64,000 nt of DNA, from positions 1 through 64,000 of the forward strand of contig CANDJN010000005.1 in NCBI GenBank assembly GCA_947385085.1, given 5' to 3'. Under the pieces are notes generated by a model. It worked only from the letters and a program-made list of their open reading frames with translations. It was not told where the DNA came from and ran no database searches. This DNA comes from an uncultured Erysipelotrichaceae bacterium. GTDB lineage: Bacteria; Bacillota_I; Bacilli_A; Erysipelotrichales; Erysipelotrichaceae. Numbering within the stretch: position 1 is the first letter of the stretch; every line of letters starts with the position of its first letter. The position numbers and the translations under genes were made by a program. Positions 6,950-14,815 of the stretch are shown here, in pieces.

Positions 6950-8236
6950 TTATGTTGCAGGTCTCGGAACAGGAGCCCTGGTTTCCACTTTTTCTATTGC
7001 TTCCGCAAGCTGCCGTTTCTGCTGATCCGGCATACCGATGTAGTTGTACATAAGGAATCGAGTATCAATCACAATGCCCTGGACACGTTCGTAATTCTTC
7101 GGTTCAGGTTTCCAGTCGCCGACCGCTTCACCGATGTTGCCGATATTATCTGTAACGCGTGGTATCGGATTACCATCAGCCCCCATCTCAAAGAAGGTGT
7201 TATCCTCCCGATTGAAAGGCATGATAAATGCGTTATAAAGAATTTCACTCGGCACACCCTTGGCGCGCTCAATATACTCTCCGTATGTTATCTGCTTGTT
7301 GATGTCAGGTCCGTTCGGAAGATGATCGGGATTGCCGCTATATCCATATCGATATAGTTTAGCATCAAGCACATACACCTTGCCGTTGTAAATCATTATA
7401 GTATCCGGCTGGAGCGGAGTTTTTGACCTGTTGGGACCGTAGTCAAGCAGCCACCTGGTGCGTGGGAAATACCGATCCTTGTCTTCAATGCCAAACGCCT
7501 TGTCTATCATTTTCTCCCAAATACGCTCAAAGAAATCTGTCCCGAAAAAGTACTGTTTGTCGGAAGACTTCTCATCCATGTATTTTAGCATGGAGACCAT
7601 TGCAGAGAACAGTTCCTGCTCCACATCGTTGTGCGTTGATGCCAGTTTCTTTTCCAGAATGTATATGGCTTCTCTGTTATCAGGATGTGGACCGGGTTTT
7701 TCCGGCATATACGGAACATAGAGCCATCCCATTTTATCAAATGCTTCGTACACGCAGTACCGATGAATTTGCGTAATTTTCTTGTCGGCATTTGGCGTTA
7801 CGGAGCGCACAGTCATATTTGTAAAAATCAGAGAGCCGTTTTTCTGTACCAATGCCCGTTGTTCACGGACAGTACGCGGCCACGATGCGTTTCCCTTGGT
7901 ATCAGTCTTAAACCGCGGATCAGTCTCGATGTAATATCGTCCCGTTCTCAGGAAATCCCGAATAACCTTGAGGTATGCGTGCATCGGAAAATCAACCGTT
8001 CTCGGTGCGGCAAATTTCGATTCCTCTATCAGCTTGTCCTCTTTCATGAATGCTGCAAGCACATAGAACAAGTTGTTTATGTCAGCACGGAGATCATCGT
8101 CATTCGGAGGAAGCTGATAGCCTATCGGAAAATAGATAACGGCATCGTCCGTATCCGCTTTTACACCGACAAAACTGTCTCCTTCGTCATTCTTGTTGAC
8201 GTGGCAGCGTTCTCTAATATTCTTTTGTAAATCCAT
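6950..8236 (-). CDS. LlaJI-family restriction endonuclease subunit
   Basis: 428 aa. It is the partner of the McrB-like ATPase directly upstream and corresponds to the nuclease subunit of LlaJI/BsuMI-type systems. A PD-(D/E)XK-like site is visible at about residues 275-292: TPLQPDTIMIYNGKVY followed by VLDAKLYRYG. Family members cut DNA with the wrong methylation state at the direction of the motor ATPase. The ATG at 8236 is preferred over the GTG at 8242 because GAGGTGG is correctly spaced only for the former. It is last in the minus-strand R-M operon, 36 bp after the ATPase stop, and ends at a bidirectional terminator. Confidence 0.85.
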   Translation of the reverse strand: MDLQKNIRERCHVNKNDEGDSFVGVKADTDDAVIYFPIGYQLPPNDDDLRADINNLFYVLAAFMKEDKLIEESKFAAPRTVDFPMHAYLKVIRDFLRTGRYYIETDPRFKTDTKGNASWPRTVREQRALVQKNGSLIFTNMTVRSVTPNADKKITQIHRYCVYEAFDKMGWLYVPYMPEKPGPHPDNREAIYILEKKLASTHNDVEQELFSAMVSMLKYMDEKSSDKQYFFGTDFFERIWEKMIDKAFGIEDKDRYFPRTRWLLDYGPNRSKTPLQPDTIMIYNGKVYVLDAKLYRYGYSGNPDHLPNGPDINKQITYGEYIERAKGVPSEILYNAFIMPFNREDNTFFEMGADGNPIPRVTDNIGNIGEAVGDWKPEPKNYERVQGIVIDTRFLMYNYIGMPDQQKRQLAEAIEKVETRAPVPRPAT

Positions 8237-8272
8237 AGCCACTGACCACCTCGCTTTCCATTAGGTACACCA

Positions 8273-10243
8273 TCATGCCTGAGAATCAGGATAGAATGTC
8301 GAACGGACAGTAGGCTTGAATATTTTGAATCGATCCCGACCTGTCGAATACACAAATGTACGGATAACCTGTTCAAGGCTCTCCATATTATCGGTATCAA
8401 ATAGGGCTTCAGGATTGAACTTAAAGGCATCGTCCCACAGGTATTTAATTACCTTCTCCGGGAATTTCCGAATCTTCTTCAGAGCTTCTCGAATATCAAA
8501 AAGCCTTCCTTTTTGCTCTGGCGTCAAATTACCATCACGTTCAGCTTTCAAAAGAACATTATACTCGCCACGGAGATCATTATCAGGAGAAATAGCCCTA
8601 TCATCAAATTCAAGATCGCTCTCATGGACAAAATATACACCGAGTCTCTTATCCTCTGCGGATGCCATCTTTGCTCTGTTTCCAACCACGAGCTTATTAA
8701 TGGTCGTGCAGAAGGTTTCCCAGGTAACCTCTGTATCCAAAATCTTGGCGTTCGCCAAAGAAGGACGAACATTCTCGAAAGTATTCTCTATTAAGCGCAT
8801 ATTCCATCGTCTTTGAAATGCCGTGTCAAGCGTGAATACATTTTGGTCGGAAGTATTCATTGTCCCAATAACTGAGAGATTGGACGGGATGCGCACCTTA
8901 TGCCCACCATCGCCATAAATCACCGTTGCCATATATCGATTTGTAATTCCGTACTCACTCGTGCCAGCAGGATATACGACCTCGCGATCCTTCTTTGGTT
9001 CTAATGTTCTGTCCAATAACTGGAATACCTCTCCGAAAATTGCAGGTGCATTTCCGCGATTAATCTCTTCAATTATCAGAATGTATTCCTGTGTCGGATT
9101 CCTATAGGCATCACGCATAATAGTCGTAAACGGTCCTGGCATAAACTTATATGTCACAAGGCCTTCATCGTCAACATCCGGCAAAATCTGCCCAACGAAA
9201 TCCGAGTATGTGTAATCTGGATGGAGTACAAGGCGCTCTACATAGCTGTCAACTTTGCAATACTCATGCTCAATAGTCCAGCTTTTTCCAGACCCCGGAA
9301 CACCGTACAAAAGGATATTAGTGCCAGAATTGATGCGGGACTCTTCCAGATCATCAAGTGCAATTCCCTCAGTATCTGCATCTAAATCCTCAAGGCCAAT
9401 TACTTTTGTTGCATTCAAACGAAGGAGTGTGTCGACACGCTTTTGGTAATCCTCAATTTTTTCGCTGTTCGGAGTAGCAATGGTAACCGTACCATTGGAA
9501 TACTGAAGATACGGATTCATTCCTTCAGACAAGAGCGACTTTAGAATGCGGAGCGGTCCCTTCGCTTCCTTATCACCATTTACATCTACGGCATCTGCTG
9601 TTTCCAACAACTTTCGATAGATGCTGTTTTGGTTAAAGATAACATCCTTGGTTCCATCTGAAAGTTTGAAAACAGCACCTTCTGAAAGAGCCGTCAGCAA
9701 GTAAATCAATGTCTTTTCGCACTCCGGATCGGCATCGACATTAAAACCAGTCCACGCCAATAGAACCCGAAGAAATGCACTTTCATTTCCACTTATGACG
9801 CTATGGATAATATCAATGTTAACAGAGTAGGTGAGTTTCTTTGGAAAACGAACTCCGCCAGTTCTCTCCGCACTTGCCGCTTTAGTAGTATCAACAAAGT
9901 TTACCTTTGCGAGTTTCCACACCAATTCAAAAGCCACCATCAAGGCTTCCATCTGTGATTTGAAGAGCTGGTTTTTATTGAGGCCAGTAATCAGGTCATC
10001 TGGTGATATTCGTTCTTCCTCACAAATATCTGCCAAATAATCAATTACCCATTGCTCAAGCTGACTGGCCATTACAGTTTCGTCCGCATTCTGCTCCGAA
10101 TAAATGAGTTCAGCAGGATGATCTGAACACTCCCAAAGTAATATTGCCAAGGCGAGAGTGCTTTTGACGTGCGGAAGAGATGACTTAATTCCCAGCTTCA
10201 AGTCCATCTCATCGTATGCGAGAATATTATCAGGCCTGTTCAT
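8273..10243 (-). CDS. McrB-like AAA+ motor subunit of the restriction system
   Basis: 656 aa. AAA+ domain of the McrB type in the C-terminal half: Walker A GVPGSGKS (about residue 315), Walker B ILIIEEINRGNAPAIFGEV (about 395), and the sensor region GTMNTSDQNVFTLDTAFQRR (about 460). In McrBC- and LlaJI-like systems this subunit translocates on DNA using GTP or ATP and activates the nuclease partner. The N-terminal ~300 residues, probably the DNA recognition part, match no domain I can name. GAGGAGG precedes the ATG and the gene overlaps the m5C methyltransferase by 14 bp, so the operon is tightly coupled. Confidence 0.9.
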   Translation of the reverse strand: MNRPDNILAYDEMDLKLGIKSSLPHVKSTLALAILLWECSDHPAELIYSEQNADETVMASQLEQWVIDYLADICEEERISPDDLITGLNKNQLFKSQMEALMVAFELVWKLAKVNFVDTTKAASAERTGGVRFPKKLTYSVNIDIIHSVISGNESAFLRVLLAWTGFNVDADPECEKTLIYLLTALSEGAVFKLSDGTKDVIFNQNSIYRKLLETADAVDVNGDKEAKGPLRILKSLLSEGMNPYLQYSNGTVTIATPNSEKIEDYQKRVDTLLRLNATKVIGLEDLDADTEGIALDDLEESRINSGTNILLYGVPGSGKSWTIEHEYCKVDSYVERLVLHPDYTYSDFVGQILPDVDDEGLVTYKFMPGPFTTIMRDAYRNPTQEYILIIEEINRGNAPAIFGEVFQLLDRTLEPKKDREVVYPAGTSEYGITNRYMATVIYGDGGHKVRIPSNLSVIGTMNTSDQNVFTLDTAFQRRWNMRLIENTFENVRPSLANAKILDTEVTWETFCTTINKLVVGNRAKMASAEDKRLGVYFVHESDLEFDDRAISPDNDLRGEYNVLLKAERDGNLTPEQKGRLFDIREALKKIRKFPEKVIKYLWDDAFKFNPEALFDTDNMESLEQVIRTFVYSTGRDRFKIFKPTVRSTFYPDSQA

Positions 10244-11309
10244 TGTTTGCGTCCTCCTCTATGTCATTCATTATTACTTCAGCAATCGCACCTGCTAACA
10301 ATGGTGGAACTGCATTGCCCACCTGTTTCATTTGCGACCCTTTATTCCCGACAAACCGAAAAGTGTCAGGAAACGATTGTATCCTTGCCGCTTCTCTTAC
10401 AGTTATGGCGCGATTAAGGAATGGATGCGTGAACTTTCCAGAGGATGGTGTATCAAACCTTGTGGTAATAGTAACAGAAATCTCATCCTTCCGCATTCGT
10501 GTCCATGTCCCGCTATAGATGGATTTTGTCAAATGTTCTTCGGGCAATACTTCTTTCCCGGCGTTAGGAGGAATCATCGCTAAACGTTCCAGCGCCAACG
10601 GCGAATGCTTTGTAGCCACATGATTATGAAGCATTGTACTTCCTGCTCGAAGTTTTTTCTGGTATTCACTTTGGGGCTCATTACGATAACTCTGAGTTTC
10701 TTCACCTTCTCCAGAATTCAGATATGCTAAATCGCTTATTGCATCCCAAATCGTAACGCTAACATTTTTTGCCGCAGGTAGGTTAGGAGCTTCACCACCA
10801 TGCTTCCCGATTATCACGGCCCTTCGCCTGTTTTGCGGCACACCATAATCCGATGCGTTTAGAACTCCCATTTTTAATTGATATCCCATTGAGTTGAATA
10901 GTTCTTCAATTTCTTTTCGGAAGTAGCCGCCTTCAGCTGTCAATAGGTTAGGAACGTTCTCCATCACAAAGTAGCGCGGTCGTACAAGTTCTACTACCTT
11001 TACAAAGTATTTGAACAAAAAATTCCTTTCATCATGAATGGTCTTTCTCTGTCCTTTTTGAGAGAATCCTTGGCAGGGAGGTCCCCCAATTATCACGGCA
11101 ACTTTCCCCGCATAATCAGAAAATGTCTTCTGCAGATCAAGTAAAGTGATATCGCCGCAGATCATTTTCGTTCTCTTATGGTTTTCCTCATATGCCGCAG
11201 CAATCGAGGGATCATACTCGTTCGCAAGAACTACATCAAAGCCGCTGTTTTCAAATCCAAGAGACAAACCTCCAACCCCGGCAAATAAATCTATTACCTT
11301 TGGCTTCAT
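10230..11309 (-). CDS. dcm: DNA (cytosine-5-)-methyltransferase
   Basis: 359 aa. All key m5C motifs are present: I (DLFAGVGGLSLGFENSGF), IV with the catalytic Cys (GGPPCQGFSQKG, Cys79), VI (ENVPNLL), VIII (VPQNRRRAV), and the C-terminal motifs IX/X (REAARIQSFPDTF, GNAVPPLLA). It protects host sites from the LlaJI-type nuclease of the same operon. The variable target-recognition region between VIII and IX decides the site, which cannot be read from sequence alone. Start ATG 11309 has AGGAGG seven bases upstream and overlaps the stop of the preceding methyltransferase. Confidence 0.94.
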   Translation of the reverse strand: MKPKVIDLFAGVGGLSLGFENSGFDVVLANEYDPSIAAAYEENHKRTKMICGDITLLDLQKTFSDYAGKVAVIIGGPPCQGFSQKGQRKTIHDERNFLFKYFVKVVELVRPRYFVMENVPNLLTAEGGYFRKEIEELFNSMGYQLKMGVLNASDYGVPQNRRRAVIIGKHGGEAPNLPAAKNVSVTIWDAISDLAYLNSGEGEETQSYRNEPQSEYQKKLRAGSTMLHNHVATKHSPLALERLAMIPPNAGKEVLPEEHLTKSIYSGTWTRMRKDEISVTITTRFDTPSSGKFTHPFLNRAITVREAARIQSFPDTFRFVGNKGSQMKQVGNAVPPLLAGAIAEVIMNDIEEDANNEQA

Positions 11310-11311
11310 CG

Positions 11312-12031
11312 TCACGCCTCCTGAATCCTTTCCTGAGCAATTTTGAAGTAGTCCTCATCCAGTTCAATTCCAATAAAGTTGCGGTCGGTTCTTTTCGCAA
11401 CTACTCCCGTTGTACCGCTGCCCATAAAGGGATCGAGTACAGTGTCTTTTGGATTGGAGAGTATTTCAACAAAATGTTGAATAAGCCCCTCTGGTTTTTG
11501 GGTAGGGTGCTTTCCATACTTTCGTTCACCGTTTGGGGTCACTGAAGTTTCAATAAAATCATGAAACATAGCACCTCCATTATTGAATGTGCCTGTCTTT
11601 TTTTTGTATGTAAAATAAATCCATGCTTCTGTAGAATTTACAAAATGCAAATTCATATTTCGTGGCATAGGATTTGTTTTATGCCATATTCCTGTTGTCT
11701 TGTAATAGAAGCCGTGCTTCTCTGCAAGCTGTATTATAGTTTCTACCTTGATGATTGCCATAAACATAATCATGGCACCACCTTTTCTCATTACGCGAGC
11801 AGATGCTTTGAAAAAGTCGTCCATAGATTTTGACCACTCGTCAAATTCCATGTCATCCCACCCAGCAGATCCGAAAAAATTATCTCTCATTTTCTTTAGA
11901 TTTGTATCTCTATTTTTCATAAAATTTCCAAGATTATACGGAGGATCAGTGACAATCAAATCGATAGATTCTGTGTCGATTTGCTGCATCGCAGCAATAC
12001 AATCTTGGTTATACATTGTTATTTCAGCCAT
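11312..12031 (-). CDS. beta-class amino DNA methyltransferase (N6-A or N4-C)
   Basis: 239 aa. The order of motifs, catalytic DPPYNLG first (residues 29-35) and SAM-binding DPFMGSGTT near the C-terminus (about 205), marks the beta class of N6-adenine/N4-cytosine methyltransferases. The DPPY form is more often adenine-specific. It is encoded just before the m5C enzyme in the same operon, so each methyltransferase probably modifies one strand of an asymmetric site. The ATG at 12031 (GGAAAGGG upstream) is preferred to an in-frame ATG at 12079 that would overlap the HTH gene. Typical LlaJI operons carry two m5C enzymes, so this pairing is unusual. Confidence 0.9.
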   Translation of the reverse strand: MAEITMYNQDCIAAMQQIDTESIDLIVTDPPYNLGNFMKNRDTNLKKMRDNFFGSAGWDDMEFDEWSKSMDDFFKASARVMRKGGAMIMFMAIIKVETIIQLAEKHGFYYKTTGIWHKTNPMPRNMNLHFVNSTEAWIYFTYKKKTGTFNNGGAMFHDFIETSVTPNGERKYGKHPTQKPEGLIQHFVEILSNPKDTVLDPFMGSGTTGVVAKRTDRNFIGIELDEDYFKIAQERIQEA

Positions 12032-12056
12032 AACAAACAGCCCTTTCCATCGCAAT

Positions 12057-12251
12057 TTATTTTGTGGCGCTTTTTCCACTGCTTACCCATGCATCCAATT
12101 CGGAGCGTTTGAACTTCCATAAGCGCCCAATCTGATGTGCTGGAAGGTCTGCCTTTTGTTTTATCCATTTTCTTAGGGTCACTGGTTTGATGTTCAAATA
12201 TTCAGCCGCATCTTCAAGACTGATGTAATTGTCATCTGTTTTTTTATTCAT
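12057..12251 (-). CDS. excisionase/MerR-type HTH protein heading the R-M operon
   Basis: 64 aa, a single winged HTH of the excisionase family: SLEDAAEYLNIKPVTLRKWI, then the wing residues RLWKFKRSELDAWV. Start ATG 12251 is preceded by GAGGTG. It is first in the minus-strand operon under the promoter at 12297-12325. In an R-M context it could be a controller protein that delays nuclease expression. Proteins of this family also act as recombination directionality factors, and an element end lies only ~400 bp away, so either role is possible. Confidence 0.8.
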   Translation of the reverse strand: MNKKTDDNYISLEDAAEYLNIKPVTLRKWIKQKADLPAHQIGRLWKFKRSELDAWVSSGKSATK

Positions 12252-12296
12252 AGTAGTCACCTCATAAACGCTGCGTGGGCACAAAAATACACTCTA

Positions 12297-12325
12297 ATTA
12301 TAGCATAAACCTCATCGCCTTTCAA
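12297..12325 (-). promoter_or_regulatory. promoter of the R-M operon
   Basis: On the minus strand TTGAAA (12320-12325) and TATAAT (12297-12302) are separated by exactly 17 bp, about 45 bp before the HTH start codon. It would transcribe the HTH gene, both methyltransferases, the McrB-like ATPase and the nuclease. Confidence 0.7.
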
Positions 12326-12544
12326 GTCCTTTTATGATATTTATTGATATTTACTGATACCTATTTTGATTCTATCGGGGTTCATCATATGGAAATCTTA
12401 CTGTACATTCGAAGTGAAATTAGACAAGATTATAACCTTTTAATTTTGCCCCACCTTTTAATTATTCCAAAATCACTACACCGCAAGGCTGACACCCCAC
12501 CATATTGCCGGGCGGCAGCAGGACAACTAAACACATAAAACAAG

Positions 12545-12645
12545 GGCTTCCAAAGTCAGCACATGACCTCGGAAGCCTTTATTTCAAGCCTTTTTCGGCG
12601 GCTTTTGCCCCGGAGAGGGCTTTTTCTTTTGTATCAAAATCAGTA
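12545..12645 (-). pseudogene. C-terminal stub of an unidentified gene, with its hairpin
   Basis: On the minus strand the frame ...DFDTKEKALSGAKAAEKGLK ends at a TAA (12579-12581) and is followed by a hairpin with GGCTTCC/GGAAGCC arms (12545-12551 and 12571-12577; inner GTCA/TGAC), which looks like its terminator. The base composition of the stub is like the GC-rich block to its left. Going upstream the frame runs into the type III mod sequence at about 12645 with no start codon, so only ~20 codons remain. The product is not recognised. The stretch 12326-12544 between it and the promoter holds no gene I can support. Confidence 0.5.
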
Positions 12646-14186
12646 TGAACATAGATCCACCATATAATACAGGTAACAACTTAATTTATCACAATGATTT
12701 TCATAAAAATACAAATGAGTATTTAGAAAATAGTGGACAAATTGATATGGAAGGTAACACTTTGGTTCAAAATTCAGAAACAAATGGTAGATATCATACG
12801 GATTGGTTGAACATGATATATCCTCGACTTAGATTAGCTAAAGATCTTCTTACTCCCGATGGAGTAATTGTAGTAGCTATTGATGAAAATGAAATGGATA
12901 CTCTATCTTTGATATTAAAGGATATTTTTGGTGAATCGGGGTACGAGCATACTTGTGTTACTGTCGTTCATAATCCAAGAGGACAACAAGGGAAGAATTT
13001 TTCTCATACAAACGAATATGCTTTGTTCGTATACCCTATTGGAGAAAAAGTTATTGTAGATAGAAGAATTGCAGAAGAAGATGTTTTATGGTCCCAACTT
13101 AGAAATTGGGGAAGTGAATCTGAAAGAACAGATGCAAAAAACTGTTTCTATCCTATTCTTGTCAAAGATGGAAATATAATTGGTTTTGGTAAGGTGAGTG
13201 ATGAAAATTATCATCCAGAGCAGACAGTGTATGAAGATGGAGTGGCATATGTTTACCCTATTGACCGAAATGGTATTGAAAGAAAGTGGAGATATGCTCG
13301 TCAAACTGTTGAATCAATCGCAAATATGCTTAGAGCTCGAAAAACAGGTACAGGATATGAGATTGAGATTGGAAAAACATTTGGTGTTCAAAAAACAGTA
13401 TGGTCAGATACACGATATGACGCTAATGAGTATGGTACAAAAATAATAAGCGAGCTTGTTCCAAATAATGGGTTTACATTTCCGAAAAGCCTGTGGACAG
13501 TATATGATTGCCTATATGCAGGTGTAGGTAATGATAAAAACGCTATTGTATTAGATTTCTTTTCTGGTTCTGGCACAACTGCACAAGCTATTATACAGAT
13601 GAATCTGGATGATGGTGGCAATCGTAAGTTTATTATGGTACAGGTTCCTGAAAAAACAGAGGAGAAATCTATGTCCTATAAAACAGGTTATAAAAATATC
13701 TGTGAAATTGGCAAAGAGCGTATCCGTCGCGCCGGAGCAAAGATTAAAGAAGAACCTGGTCTTGTTGCACAAAACCTTGATACTGGTTTCCGAGTGTTGA
13801 AATGCGATACTTCCAATATGAAAGAGGTTTACTATAATCCTTCCGAATACAAGCCATCATTGTTCACTTCTTTGACTGAAAATATTAAAGAGGACAGAAC
13901 ACCGGAAGATTTATTATTCCAAGTTATGCTTGATTTAGGTGTACTTCTTTCAAGCAAGATTGAGGAAACTACTGTAGCGGGGAAAAAAGTTTTTAATGTA
14001 GCAGAAGGCTTCCTTATCGCTTGTTTTGATGACAATGTAACAGAAGAAGTAATAACTGAGATTGCAAAACAGAAACCATATTATTTTGTAATGCGTGATA
14101 GCTCAATGGCGACTGACAGTGTAGCTACAAACTTTGAGCAGATTTTCGCTACATATAGTCCTGATACAGTAAGGAAGGTGTTGTAA
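12645..14186 (+). CDS. 5'-truncated type III R-M methyltransferase (Mod)
   Basis: 513 aa. Type III Mod, beta class. The catalytic DPPYNTG lies at residues 4-10, whereas in intact Mod proteins it follows an N-terminal part of very roughly 100 residues; the SAM motif LDFFSGSGTTAQAI is at about 302. There is no ribosome binding site before the ATG at 12645, and the upstream DNA is of a different composition and belongs to another gene remnant. The gene has therefore lost its 5' end at the junction, and activity is doubtful. It overlaps the next gene by one base. Loss of Mod beside an intact Res is tolerable because type III Res needs Mod to cleave. Confidence 0.85.
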   Translation: MNIDPPYNTGNNLIYHNDFHKNTNEYLENSGQIDMEGNTLVQNSETNGRYHTDWLNMIYPRLRLAKDLLTPDGVIVVAIDENEMDTLSLILKDIFGESGYEHTCVTVVHNPRGQQGKNFSHTNEYALFVYPIGEKVIVDRRIAEEDVLWSQLRNWGSESERTDAKNCFYPILVKDGNIIGFGKVSDENYHPEQTVYEDGVAYVYPIDRNGIERKWRYARQTVESIANMLRARKTGTGYEIEIGKTFGVQKTVWSDTRYDANEYGTKIISELVPNNGFTFPKSLWTVYDCLYAGVGNDKNAIVLDFFSGSGTTAQAIIQMNLDDGGNRKFIMVQVPEKTEEKSMSYKTGYKNICEIGKERIRRAGAKIKEEPGLVAQNLDTGFRVLKCDTSNMKEVYYNPSEYKPSLFTSLTENIKEDRTPEDLLFQVMLDLGVLLSSKIEETTVAGKKVFNVAEGFLIACFDDNVTEEVITEIAKQKPYYFVMRDSSMATDSVATNFEQIFATYSPDTVRKVL

Positions 14187-14813
14187 TGGAATTTACTATC
14201 GAGGGTATAAAAAGTAATGTTCAAAAATTCAAATATTCTATATCCGTAAACGATTCACATAAATTATATGAGTTACTTTCGCTTTCAGAAAAACTATATG
14301 GAAATGAAATTCCAGCAATAATTGATTGTTATGAAGAAGCTAGCAATTACAGTGGAACACTTGAAAGAAATGCCAGAATTGTTGTTTCATTGCTTGAAGA
14401 ATATATCAATTCACATTCAAATATTTGTTTTTCAAAACTTGAATGTGATGACGAGGAACTCAACAAGCTAATTTCTGATTCAATGGAATTTTACAATAAA
14501 AATGAATTGGCTCTTGCTACAGAGAAAGTTTGGGATGCGTTTGAACGCCTAAAAACCTATTATTCTCCACAATTAAACAAATCTGATTCAGCAAAAAAAA
14601 ATAATTGAACAGATGAGTGAGGGAGATGAATGTTTTAGAAAAATGTACAATGTTGAATTTAAGGCACTTACTGATATTGGAAACGCTTATAGAATACGGC
14701 ATCATGAAAAAAATAAAATTGACATTACTGATAATCGCCAATATGAATATTTTTATAAAAGGTGTTTTACTTTAATATCAATTGCTTTCCAATATCTTGA
14801 AGGGAGGTCGTAA
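14186..14813 (+). pseudogene. middle gene of the type III R-M operon, frameshifted at an A9 run
   Basis: Two abutting frames read as one protein of about 208 aa. The first part (140 aa from ATG 14186) ends SAKKNN at a TGA; the second continues from position 14602 as IIEQMSEGDECFRKMYNVEF to the stop at 14813. The break is in a run of nine A at 14593-14601; with eight A the frame is open throughout (AKKIIEQMSEG). The protein is all-alpha in appearance and lies between mod and res, as in many type III operons that carry an abortive-infection-like extra gene; I do not assign a domain with confidence. Either a true mutation, phase variation by slippage, or a sequencing error would explain it. Confidence 0.65.
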
Positions 14814-14815
14814 TC

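Noticed and set aside
12326..12544. A short plus-strand frame (64 aa) between the R-M promoter and the element end
   Set aside because: No ribosome binding site, no similarity, and it crosses the probable end region of the element.
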